A DNA stretch of 64,000 nt, taken from the NCBI GenBank assembly GCA_021845645.1, contig JAJZVM010000014.1, positions 1 to 64,000 on the forward strand, given 5' to 3'. The stretch is from Bacillota bacterium (GTDB lineage: Bacteria > Bacillota_E > JAJZYS01 > JAJYTV01). Shown in pieces: positions 7,268 to 15,111 of this stretch. The number at the start of each line of letters is the position of its first letter. The stretch's first letter is position 1. The notes under the pieces are model-generated. The model did not search any database and had not been told where the DNA came from. It was given only the letters and a program-made list of their open reading frames with translations. The position numbers and the translations under genes were made by a program.

Positions 7268-10200
7268 ATGCACGTCGCGTGGCGCAAGACGGCGAACTGC
7301 ATGGCGGGATTGGTCGTCGCGATCTCAGTGCAGGGGGCTACCCTCGCCGTCGCCCATGCGGGCGCGGGCACGTCCTCTATGGTGACGGGAGACATCTACA
7401 CCGTCGCGGGCAATGGATCCGGGGGTTACACCGGTGACGGCGGGCCGGCCACCTCCGCGACCTTATATCAGCCGACCAGCGTGGCGGTGGACGGACAGGG
7501 AAACATCTACGTCTTGGACAATTCGGACAATGTGGTTCGGGTAGTGGCGGGGCAAAGCGAGACGCTCTTCGGCCAGGCGATGACGACAGGGGACATCTAC
7601 ACCATTGCAGGAGATGGATCTCAAGGGTTTAGTGGAGACGGCGGACCGGCCACATCGGCGCAGTTGCAAGGTTCCGGAGGCCTGGCGGTGGACAGTGCGG
7701 GGAACCTCTACATCGCTGATACATTCAACAATCGGGTGCGGGTGGTGGCCTCCGCCGACGAGACGCTCTTCGGCCAGGCGATGACGACAGGGGACATCTA
7801 TACCATTGCCGGAAATGGATCTCAAGGGTTCAGCGGAGATGGCGGACAGGCCACCGCCGCTGCACTGTACTACCCCTCAGGCGTGGCGGTGGATCGTGCT
7901 GGGAACGTGTATATCGCCGATGGGTTCAACGCGCGCATCCGGGTGATTGCGGCGGCCGACGCGACGCTCTTCGGCCAGGCGATGACGGCAGGGGACATCT
8001 ATACGATCGCCGGCGACGGCACGTGGGGCTACAGCGGGTCCGGTGGGGCGGCCACCTCGGCGGATCTCGATTATCCTGATGCCGTGACGGTGGATTCGCA
8101 GGGGAATGTCTACATCGCCAACGAGGCCAGCTATACCGTCCAGGTGCTAGCGGCAGCGAACGAGACGCTGTTCGGTCAGGCGATGACGGCAGGCGGCCTC
8201 TACACGATCGCGGGCGACGAGTCGCAAGGCTATGCCGGCGATGGCGGACCGGGAGCGTCGGCGGCGCTCGGGTTCCCGAGCGGCGTGGCGGTGGACAGCA
8301 ATGGAAATGTATACATTGCGGATCCGCCCAATTACGCCATCAGGATGGTGGCCGCGGCGGATGAGACGCGCTTTGGCCAGAATATGGCGACAGGCGACAT
8401 CTATACGGTTGTGGGCAACGGCACGTCGAACTATACCGGGGACGGCGGCCCCGCCTTCGCCGCAGCGTTGGGTCGACCCGTTGCCGTGGCTTTCGATGGC
8501 GCGGGCAACCTCTACATTGCCGACCCGGGCGACTATGTGATCCGCATGGTGGCGGCGGGACCGGTGGTATCCGGTCTCAGCCCGAGCAGCGGGTCTGCGT
8601 ACGGAGGAAGTGCGGTGACGATCACCGGCTCCGGCTTTGCCGCAGGGGCCACGGTGGACTTCGGGACGCAGGCGGCGACCAACGTCGTTGTCAACGCGCC
8701 CACGTCGATCACCGCTACGGCGCCCCCCGGGAGCGGCACGCAGGATGTCACGGTGACGGCAGGAGGGGTGACCAGCGCCGGCAGCAGCGCCGACCAGTTC
8801 GCGTACCTCACGCCCACGGCCGTGACCTTGGCACTGGCGTCCGCTGTGGTCACGCCAGGCGGCACGGTGACGGCCGGCGGTACCGTGTATGACGCGCAGG
8901 GCGCGGTGGTGCCCGGAGCGACGGTGGACGTCGCGGTGTACGGAGGCAATGCTGTGGTGGCCACCACGGATGGCTTTGGCGACTACACGGTGACGTTGGC
9001 GGCGCCGACCGCCACCGGCGGCGCCAATGTCACCGCGACGCTGGCGGGGACCAGCCCCGCGGTCAGCGCCAGTGCAGGGCTCACAGTGGTGGGCGGGGTA
9101 AGCATCGGGGTGTCGCCGCAAAGCGTGCCCGTGGGCGGCACGGCCCAGGTGTCCGGCGTCGTCACCGGCGGCAGCGCGACGGTGGACCTCAGCCTCACGG
9201 GCGGCAGCGGCACTGGCGGGACCGGCAGCATCAGTCCCGCGACGGTCAGCTCCGACGTCTACGGCAACTATGCGGCCGAGTTTACGGCTCCGGACGAGGC
9301 CGGAGCCGTGACCGTCGAGGCGACGGTGTACGGAGCAGTGTATACGGCCCAGGCGATAATCCTGGTGACACCACAAGGCACCTCGGTCGTCGGGACCGGC
9401 CAGACCGCCGCGAGCGGGGGGACCGCCACGGCCAGCTACGGCGACACCTCCGTGAGCGGCAGCGGCAGCGGGGTCCTGAGCGTGGCCCAGTACGCGGGAA
9501 ACCCTGTGGGCACAGCGCCTGCAGGAGCGGTGAAGTACTTTGACGCCGCCCTGTCCACAGGCAACACCTTCCCGAGCGTCACCATCGCGACGTGCGGGGT
9601 TTCCGCCGGTGACACTCTGGGCTGGTGGGACCCTGCGGCGAGCGGCGGTGCGGGCGGCTGGCAGGCGGTGAGCCCGGCCGCCGCCTATGCCTCGGGCTGT
9701 CTGGCATTCACGGCGACCACAACCACGTCCCCATCCCTGAGCGATCTCTCCGGGACGGTGTTCGCGCTGTCCGCTCCCGTGCGGGCCACCCCCATCAGAA
9801 GTGCCGCGCCGCCGACCGTGACGGCGGTCAGCCCTGCGAGCGGCACTGCGGGAACAACGGTGACGATTGAAGGCACCGGATTCACGAGCGGGGCGACCGT
9901 CGCCTTCGGGTCGAGTCCCGCCGCAAACGTCATCGTGGCGTCAGCGACCGAGATCGAGGCAACGGCCCCGTCGGGAAGCGGCACGGTGGACGTGACCGTC
10001 CAGGCGGCGGGCGGGATGAGCGCTGCGAGTACCGCGGATCGCTTCACCTACGTCACAGTCCCCGCGTTCCAGGACGTGCCCGTGGCGTACTGGGCGTACA
10101 GCGCCATCGAGACCGTCACGGCGAAGGGCATCGCCAGCGGATTCCCGGACGGCACCTTCCAGCCGGAGGCGCCGGTGACGCGCGCCCAGTTCGTCAAGAT

Positions 10201-10597
10201 GCTGGTGCTGTCGCTGGACCTCAAGGCAGCGGCAGGCAGCACGCCGTTTACCGACGTGTCGCCCTCGGTGTGGTACGCGCCCTACGTCGCGACAGCGCTT
10301 GACGCCGGTATCGTGGAGGGTGTCACCCCCAGCCGGTTTGATCCGGAGGAGCCCCTCACCCGGGAGGAGATGGCGGTGCTCGTGGCAAGAGCCCTCCACC
10401 TGACCCAAACGGGAACCTTGCACTTCACGGACGAGGGAAGGGTGGGGACCTGGGCCCTGCCAAGCGTGGTGGCGGTCGTCGCGGGAGGCTACATGAGCGC
10501 CTTCCCGAACGGCGCTTTCGAGCCTACAGGGGTATGCACCAGGGCCCAGGTAGCGGCGATCCTGGCGCAGTACCTGGCGGACAGGGCCAATCCTTAA
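7268..10597 (+). CDS. Exported NHL-repeat/IPT/SLH surface protein
   Basis: This 1109-residue cell-surface protein has a signal peptide (about residues 1-33, with a hydrophobic core and Ala-X-Ala end). Six NHL-like repeats of 67 residues (about 39-430), each with GDIYTIAG, GDGG, GVAVD and NxYIAD motifs, probably fold as a six-bladed beta-propeller. An IPT/TIG domain (about 430-515), Ig-like or carboxypeptidase-regulatory-like domains (517-700), a Cys-pair module shared with the protein at 18449 (703-838) and a second IPT domain (845-930) follow. Three SLH domains (932-1109) should anchor it to secondary cell-wall polymer. The ATG follows GAGGAGGAG by six bases. Function is unknown: propeller plus IPT suggests binding of carbohydrate or protein ligands at the envelope. 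Confidence 0.85.
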   Translation: MHVAWRKTANCMAGLVVAISVQGATLAVAHAGAGTSSMVTGDIYTVAGNGSGGYTGDGGPATSATLYQPTSVAVDGQGNIYVLDNSDNVVRVVAGQSETLFGQAMTTGDIYTIAGDGSQGFSGDGGPATSAQLQGSGGLAVDSAGNLYIADTFNNRVRVVASADETLFGQAMTTGDIYTIAGNGSQGFSGDGGQATAAALYYPSGVAVDRAGNVYIADGFNARIRVIAAADATLFGQAMTAGDIYTIAGDGTWGYSGSGGAATSADLDYPDAVTVDSQGNVYIANEASYTVQVLAAANETLFGQAMTAGGLYTIAGDESQGYAGDGGPGASAALGFPSGVAVDSNGNVYIADPPNYAIRMVAAADETRFGQNMATGDIYTVVGNGTSNYTGDGGPAFAAALGRPVAVAFDGAGNLYIADPGDYVIRMVAAGPVVSGLSPSSGSAYGGSAVTITGSGFAAGATVDFGTQAATNVVVNAPTSITATAPPGSGTQDVTVTAGGVTSAGSSADQFAYLTPTAVTLALASAVVTPGGTVTAGGTVYDAQGAVVPGATVDVAVYGGNAVVATTDGFGDYTVTLAAPTATGGANVTATLAGTSPAVSASAGLTVVGGVSIGVSPQSVPVGGTAQVSGVVTGGSATVDLSLTGGSGTGGTGSISPATVSSDVYGNYAAEFTAPDEAGAVTVEATVYGAVYTAQAIILVTPQGTSVVGTGQTAASGGTATASYGDTSVSGSGSGVLSVAQYAGNPVGTAPAGAVKYFDAALSTGNTFPSVTIATCGVSAGDTLGWWDPAASGGAGGWQAVSPAAAYASGCLAFTATTTTSPSLSDLSGTVFALSAPVRATPIRSAAPPTVTAVSPASGTAGTTVTIEGTGFTSGATVAFGSSPAANVIVASATEIEATAPSGSGTVDVTVQAAGGMSAASTADRFTYVTVPAFQDVPVAYWAYSAIETVTAKGIASGFPDGTFQPEAPVTRAQFVKMLVLSLDLKAAAGSTPFTDVSPSVWYAPYVATALDAGIVEGVTPSRFDPEEPLTREEMAVLVARALHLTQTGTLHFTDEGRVGTWALPSVVAVVAGGYMSAFPNGAFEPTGVCTRAQVAAILAQYLADRANP
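7382..8557 (+). repeat. Six tandem 201-bp coding repeats (NHL blades)
   Basis: The DNA repeats with a 201-bp period, most visibly GAGACGCTCTTCGGCCAGGC, which occurs near 7559 and 7760 and in related form near 7961, 8162 and 8363. Neighbouring units 2 and 3 are nearly identical at the DNA level while outer units have diverged. That pattern is typical of repeats kept similar by recombination. Confidence 0.85.
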
Positions 10598-10796
10598 GAT
10601 GGGGTGCGGGAAGAGCAATCCCTAAGGGTTCCCCGTGCGTTCCGCCACAAGCTGCAGACGCCCGGCGCGGACGCCCAAGCGCGAGTCAGGCAAGAACTGC
10701 CCTCCGAGGTCTCAGCGACATGCGGCCACCGGCAATCGGGATGGAGACGCGGCAAGGTCGCTCGCACAGGCCCTTCCGCAACGCCAGGGAGTGCGT

Positions 10797-11290
10797 GAAA
10801 CCCGTCTTTCGTTACTCCGGTGACCGTACCGGCGGACGCGGGGCCGGGCTCTGGCACGGTGTCGATCAGCGACGGAACCTACGACGCATCCGGGCCCATC
10901 CTGACCGAGGACGCGGCGGTCAGGCTCTGTGGCTCGACGCTACCGCCGGGGGCAGATTCACCGTGAGTGGTAGCGGCTTCTCGCCGGAGACGGCCATCAG
11001 CCTCGTGGGCTTTGTTGTCAACAACACCTCACCGAACCCGCTGACGGGTGCGCCCACAGGCATCACGGCCGACGCGAGCGGGGACTTCAGCGCCACGTGG
11101 GACGTGCCTGCATGGGTGGCGAGGGCGTGTTGGCCGGGACGCAAGACACCACCGAGACCACGGTCAACGGATCGGGAGCGGGCGCGGTTCCACGGACCAG
11201 CTTGCCTTCGCTTCGTCGCCGACGAACATCACGCAGGCTGCTCCGTTCGATGCCGCCGTGAACGTCGACCTGCCTGCATCGCTACAGGTC
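10797..11290 (+). pseudogene. Decayed surface-protein gene fragment
   Basis: Three frames in turn encode Ser/Thr/Gly-rich, Ig-like text: VTVPADAGPGSGTVSISDG, then GRFTVSGSGFSPETAISLVG with ITADASGDFSATWDVP, then GVLAGTQDTTETTVNGSGAG, then a short piece beginning STDQLAFAS. Each switch needs a frameshift and no start or signal peptide is present. The style matches the two SLH proteins in this window, so it is probably the remnant of a related exported protein or of the 3' end of a lost paralogue. Confidence 0.55.
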
Positions 11291-11518
11291 AACTGTGAGC
11301 ATTCCGTCTCGCCCCCGGTATTTGAGAGCGATGCGACCCGCACGGTAAATAAACAAGGCCGTGTCAAACAGGCGGTGCTCTTCCACTTCAAAGATGCCTA
11401 GGGCTACGTTGATGTTGTCTGCATTGGCGTGTTGCCGTACCAGTTCGACTTGGGCACCATGCACAGCGATTCCCAAGAGAACATCACGTTTGGGAACGTC
11501 AGCTTCGGAGAACATCAC
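11282..11518 (-). CDS. Small hypothetical protein (doubtful)
   Basis: This 78-residue frame begins MMFSEADVPKRDVLLGIAVH and ends in RGRDGMLTVDL. Its composition is protein-like (mixed charged and hydrophobic residues), but I recognise no family. It overlaps the decayed surface-protein fragment and lies in a region full of relics, so it may be a remnant or chance. Confidence 0.25.
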   Translation of the reverse strand: MMFSEADVPKRDVLLGIAVHGAQVELVRQHANADNINVALGIFEVEEHRLFDTALFIYRAGRIALKYRGRDGMLTVDL

Positions 11519-11703
11519 TGGGTCCGAGCCCTGCCGAGATGCTCGTCAACGCTGCTGAGCATCAAGCCAAGGTTGTCTTCGGTCGATGCGGTCACACGAT
11601 GCAGCACTAGACTGGCCTTCGTCTTCTATCTCCCCGGTGCCGAGACGTTCGACGGGTTGAGCGAGTCCGGGCATAATGTCGTTCAGCCGTTCCGAGGCTC
11701 CCC

Positions 11704-11916
11704 GTGGAGACCATATCGTACCAGGTCGTGCTTGAGTGGGACGAAGAAGGCAAGGCGTGGAATGTCGCGGTGCCGGCATTGCCTGGATGCTATACCTTCG
11801 GGAGCACCCGATCTGAAGCCTTGGAACGTGCTCAAGAAGCCATTGCCGGATATCTGGGCGCTCTGCGTGAGATTGGCGAGCGAGTGGCCACAGGGGCCTG
11901 GCCAAGCGACAGTTGA
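11704..11916 (+). CDS. hicB: HicB-family antitoxin
   Basis: This 70-residue protein has the HicB partial RNase H-like fold signature: a strand-rich start (SYQVVLEWDEEGKAWNVAVP), the LPGCYTFGSTRSEALERAQEAIAGYL segment typical of HicB, and a short tail. HicB proteins neutralise the mRNA-cleaving toxin HicA. The start is GTG 11704, six bases after CGAGG. A hicA-like reading frame follows directly but lacks a start codon and its C-terminal half, so this antitoxin appears to be an orphan. Confidence 0.8.
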   Translation: METISYQVVLEWDEEGKAWNVAVPALPGCYTFGSTRSEALERAQEAIAGYLGALREIGERVATGAWPSDS

Positions 11917-12060
11917 GACTGTCAAGATCGCAGTCTCGCAGCGAGTCGTCTGCCAAGGGTTACCGGCGCCCAGGTGGGTCGTGCCCTGGAGCGTGCTGGT
12001 TTTGTTCCGGTCCGGGTCAGGGGCACTCACTCCCACGGCACCTGCTGCACGGCCGCGCTG
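11917..12060 (+). pseudogene. hicA: hicA toxin remnant
   Basis: In the same frame, directly after the hicB stop, the sequence encodes RLPRVTGAQVGRALERAGF followed by VRVRGTHSHGT. This matches the N-terminal half of HicA double-stranded-RNA-binding-like toxins, including the catalytic His region (GSHxxx in the family). No ATG, GTG or TTG start precedes it, and homology stops after the His segment, before the strand that completes the fold. It should not make active toxin. Confidence 0.6.
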
Positions 12061-12104
12061 GACCGCGCCGCGTATTCTGACTATAATGGTCATGAGGTGG
12101 GATC

Positions 12105-12395
12105 ATGAAGACGGCCAGCGTGTCGGAACTCAAAGCGAAGTTGAGCGCCTACCTTGACGCTGTTAAAGCGGGGCAGGAGATCGTGGTTACCGACCGTGGA
12201 CGGCCCGTAGCAAGGATCTCCGGTATCCCGGTTGCTGAGCAAATCGAGTCGCGCATGGCACGGCTGGCGGCTGCGGGCATGATACGGCCCGGTTCAGACA
12301 AACTTCCCGAGTCATTCTGGCACGCCGATCGGCCGGACGACCCGGATGGGCTCAGCCTCCGCTTTGTGCTTGAAGAGCGCTCCGTCGGACGATGA
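12105..12395 (+). CDS. Phd/YefM-type antitoxin
   Basis: This 96-residue antitoxin starts MKTASVSELKAKLSAYLDAV and continues with VVTDRGRPVARI, the standard Phd/YefM DNA-binding fold. The C-terminal part, ending in LSLRFVLEERSVGR, would bind the toxin. GAGGTGG lies just upstream of the ATG. Its stop overlaps the ATG of the PIN toxin by four bases, a coupled toxin-antitoxin arrangement that is normally self-repressed. Confidence 0.9.
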   Translation: MKTASVSELKAKLSAYLDAVKAGQEIVVTDRGRPVARISGIPVAEQIESRMARLAAAGMIRPGSDKLPESFWHADRPDDPDGLSLRFVLEERSVGR

Positions 12396-12823
12396 TCTTC
12401 TGGGACACCTCCGCCATCGTGCCGCTACTGACGGCACAACCAGCGTCTGAGCGTGCCAGGACCTTCCTGCGCGGAGACAGCTCGATCATCGTCTGGTGGG
12501 GTACATACGTCGAAAGCCTCTCAGCACTGCGAAGGCTTGAACGGGAAGGCCACCTTTCGAGCGGAGCCCTTCGCACCTGCAGCGCTTTACTCGATCAGTT
12601 GGCCCTGGCGTGGACAGAAGTGACGGCCAGTACGGAGGTAAGGGTTCAGGCGGCGAACATGCTGGCTTCGCACCCTCTGCGCGCCGCCGACGCTCTCCAG
12701 CTCGGTGCCGCATTGGTCTGGTGCGGGCGCCCGGATGGTGTGGCAAGGTTTGCGACGTTTGATGAACGCCTTGCGGATGCGGCAGTAGCGGAACGGTTCA
12801 CGGTATTGGGCTCAGCCGAATAG
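12392..12823 (+). CDS. vapC: PIN-domain toxin (VapC family)
   Basis: This 143-residue predicted endoribonuclease toxin starts MIFWDTSAIVPLL with metal-binding Asp5. It has Glu in VESLSAL near residue 41, Asp in AADALQL near 94 and Asp in FATFDERL near the C-terminus, so all four PIN acidic positions are present. It is translationally coupled to the Phd-type antitoxin. Its last 12 bases overlap, on the other strand, the end of the truncated PIN copy at 12812-12967. Confidence 0.9.
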   Translation: MIFWDTSAIVPLLTAQPASERARTFLRGDSSIIVWWGTYVESLSALRRLEREGHLSSGALRTCSALLDQLALAWTEVTASTEVRVQAANMLASHPLRAADALQLGAALVWCGRPDGVARFATFDERLADAAVAERFTVLGSAE

Positions 12824-12967
12824 TGCCTCCTGCGAACGAGAGTAACGGCACATCTTTGTATTTGAGGCATTTAGGAACAGATTTTCGGCTTTGCGTGCCT
12901 GTTCCTCTGGTTTGCCAAGTAACCACCGTAGAACGACGTTCGCGTCCACATAGGCCATCTCACGCAT
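12812..12967 (-). pseudogene. Truncated second copy of the PIN toxin gene
   Basis: The first 35 or so codons (MREMAYVDANVVLRWLLG, with Asp at the first PIN position) closely match the toxin at 295-702. After NASN the sequence departs from the homologue and stops at codon 52. The remaining acidic residues of the PIN site are absent. The break coincides with the 3' end of the neighbouring Phd/PIN pair, as if that pair had been inserted into or recombined with the old toxin. Confidence 0.75.
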
Positions 12968-13099
12968 GCGATGGTCTCCCGTATTTCGAAGCGAGGTGTT
13001 CTTGGTAGTCCTTGCGAGCAGCTACTGGGGCGATTGGGCGTGCAGATCGCAATGCTCCGAGCAATTCGGTTGCGGTCTTCGTCTTGATATGTAAAAGAA

Positions 13100-13195
13100 T
13101 TATCCCTTGTCCCCGAGCATGATGTTAAGCTCATCACGCAGATCTTTCGGGAGGACAACTTGTCCTCTTGGGCCGACACGAGACATCGATGCCAC
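13100..13195 (-). pseudogene. Truncated second copy of the AbrB-type antitoxin
   Basis: From GTG 13195 or ATG 13186 the frame encodes SRVGPRGQVVLPKDLRDEL, nearly the same as the antitoxin at 695-955, then NIMLGDKG and a stop at 13100-13102. A deletion of roughly 25 bases relative to the intact copy causes the frameshift. The DNA between here and 12968 is still clearly homologous to the rest of the intact antitoxin gene but is not translatable. Confidence 0.75.
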
Positions 13196-13275
13196 GGGTA
13201 GCACCTCGATACCGTAGTAACACGCAACGCCTGTAGTCATGCGGAGAGGTTGGGGTGTTACTGTGTGCCGCGCCG

Positions 13276-13348
13276 AGGCAACGTTTTCCTGACGGGTCCC
13301 GCCACGTATCGAAAGAGGCTGTCCGGTACAGCTTCCGTCAATGTCATT
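13276..13348 (+). repeat. Copy 2 of the 73-bp diverged inverted repeat
   Basis: This is the plus-strand partner of the element at 1149-1221, with the same GGTCCYGCCACGTWYCGAAA core and a conserved right end near AATGTCATT. It lies about 80 bp beyond the decayed antitoxin copy, facing away from it. Confidence 0.5.
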
Positions 13349-13658
13349 TGCTGCGTCGACCCTGCGTCGATCGACTCCGCCTTGCCAGAAATGTTGCCAA
13401 GGACGTTGCCATACGTCTCCGCGCCAACACCCGGAGCCCCTGTTCCCGCAGCGCCAAGGAAACCCGGCGTTTGACAGCTCGATAGGTCTGCGTGCGGCCT
13501 GGTCGTGACTGGCCTTCCGCGATCGCCGTCGTGACGGGGCAGGAAGGAGCCGAGGACGGCAAAAGGCGGCCCACCAAGGCGGGAACGCTCTCCCCTTACC
13601 GCGGCAGCAGTCGATGCCCCACGTTGAGACGCGTTCCCGACAGAAGTGGCCTCAGATC
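13349..13658. other. Intergenic region without recognisable gene
   Basis: I see no family-like reading frame, RNA gene or clear terminator between the repeat at 13276-13348 and the GH18 stop. Frames here are Arg/Pro/Ser-rich, as expected from non-coding GC-rich DNA. Confidence 0.4.
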
Positions 13659-14693
13659 TCAGGCGGCTGGGCCGATCTGTCGCAGCAACAGCCGATAGAC
13701 CGCCTTGTCCGCGTAGCCGACATCCCAGAGGGCGACACCAGCCAAATGGTCCCGGTGTGCCAGAGCGATCTTTTGCGCGATGCTGCGGCGGTTCTCCCAC
13801 CAGAAGGTCTGCGCGCCGACCACCGACGTCATCTCCTGGTAGCGCGCGTTCCAGACCGCATGCGCCTTGACGGCGGCGGGAATCGCCGCGTGGGGCACGG
13901 TTGCCGCATTCAGGCTGTCCGCGGTCCAGGCGTACCCGTAAAGGGCGATGCCCAGATAGATCTTGGAACTCGGCACCTCGCGGCGCAGTCGCGTCTCGAC
14001 GCGCTCGACCCAGTTGAGCGCGGCGACTGGCCCTGGGGTCGTACCGGGAGAGTGCTGATCGTAGCTCATGAGGGCGAAGGCGTTCACTTCCGGTGCCAGA
14101 CTCGGGTAATCGTAGGCCCCGCCGGAATACGGAACCACATCAAGGGTGATGCTGTCCGTCTTTGGCAGCGCGTCCCGAAGCTGGACGAAGAAAGCCGTCA
14201 GTTCCCGCTTCGCACGGGTGTGCGGCGGCTCGAAGTCGATGTTGACGCCCTGGAACCGCATCGAGGAGATCATCCGGTCGATCTCCTGGACGGCCCGCAT
14301 GCGCGTCGCGGGGCTCGCAAGAAATGCCTGGGTTCCGGTCCCGTCGTTTACCAGCGGCGCGATCTTCATGTGCTTCTGTCTGGCCACCTGCAGCAGCCCC
14401 TGGTCCACCTTGGCGTGAAGGACGCCCTGCGCGTCCAGCGAGTACCAGAAAGGCGACAGGATCGAAACGGCCTGGCTGTTCGCCGCCAGTACGCTGAGGG
14501 GCAATGCCTGGCTATGCGCCCAGAACCCGAGAACGGACAGTCGACCGGGGCGCGTCGGACCACTGCGCATCGCAGCCGACTGCTGCATCTTTGGCGTCGC
14601 CACGTTGCCGGACCCTACGTAGGGCGGGCCGCACCCGGCCAGGGTGAACATCGCACCGAGCAGCACACCGCCGAACCTTGATGACAGGGCCAT
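13659..14693 (-). CDS. Glycosyl hydrolase family 18 lipoprotein
   Basis: This 344-residue exported lipoprotein has a signal peptide ending in the lipobox LAGC (Cys about residue 21). The body is a GH18 TIM barrel related to YaaH/SleL spore and cell-wall hydrolases, with a strand reading FQGVNIDFEPP in which the Glu is the likely catalytic acid, FALMSYDQHSPG for the substrate-assisting Tyr/Asp strand, and LGIALYGYAW near the end. GAGGTGG lies six bases before the ATG. LysM repeats of YaaH are absent and the lipid anchor may replace them. Peptidoglycan or another N-acetylglucosamine polymer is the expected substrate. Confidence 0.85.
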   Translation of the reverse strand: MALSSRFGGVLLGAMFTLAGCGPPYVGSGNVATPKMQQSAAMRSGPTRPGRLSVLGFWAHSQALPLSVLAANSQAVSILSPFWYSLDAQGVLHAKVDQGLLQVARQKHMKIAPLVNDGTGTQAFLASPATRMRAVQEIDRMISSMRFQGVNIDFEPPHTRAKRELTAFFVQLRDALPKTDSITLDVVPYSGGAYDYPSLAPEVNAFALMSYDQHSPGTTPGPVAALNWVERVETRLRREVPSSKIYLGIALYGYAWTADSLNAATVPHAAIPAAVKAHAVWNARYQEMTSVVGAQTFWWENRRSIAQKIALAHRDHLAGVALWDVGYADKAVYRLLLRQIGPAA

Positions 14694-14825
14694 CGGAGAC
14701 CACCTCGGTTGCAGGGTCCGCCACCTTGGCCAGGGCCATCCCCGAAGACAAGTCGTTCAAGGCTGCGCAAGCGTACATCGCCGATGGCGACAGGTCTAGC
14801 TGTCTGCCATTTCGGCTCTTGCCGC

Positions 14826-15000
14826 TGCAGCCCTCTCGCAGCCAGCGCTGTAGGCAGTGCACCGCAAAGCTGTAGCGGAAGTCGTGAATCCGTTCGCCGC
14901 CATGGGACATCCGGATCGATACGGGAAGCGACGCAAGTTCTTGTAGACGTTGCCTGCAGAAGCCGATCGGCCCTGCCGGCAACCTGAGGAGTTTGCCATC
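14826..15000 (-). pseudogene. Tyrosine recombinase (phage-type integrase) remnant
   Basis: A minus-strand frame contains GERIHDFRYSFAVHCLQRWL, which matches the HxxR box and following helix of tyrosine recombinases (usually HDLRHTFAVxTLLxW). The upstream Arg box and the downstream GHxxxxxTxxYxH segment with the nucleophilic Tyr are missing. It is a short internal fragment, consistent with a lost transposon or integrative element. Confidence 0.6.
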
Positions 15001-15111
15001 AGGGTCGCCGCGCGGACGGACCGGTTGGACGAAGACAGACAGTTGCTAGCGAGGCTGCCCTTCAGGCTGCGTATGCCGCGGCCGGAGCGCGGGCCGATCA
15101 CGGCTCGCGAC

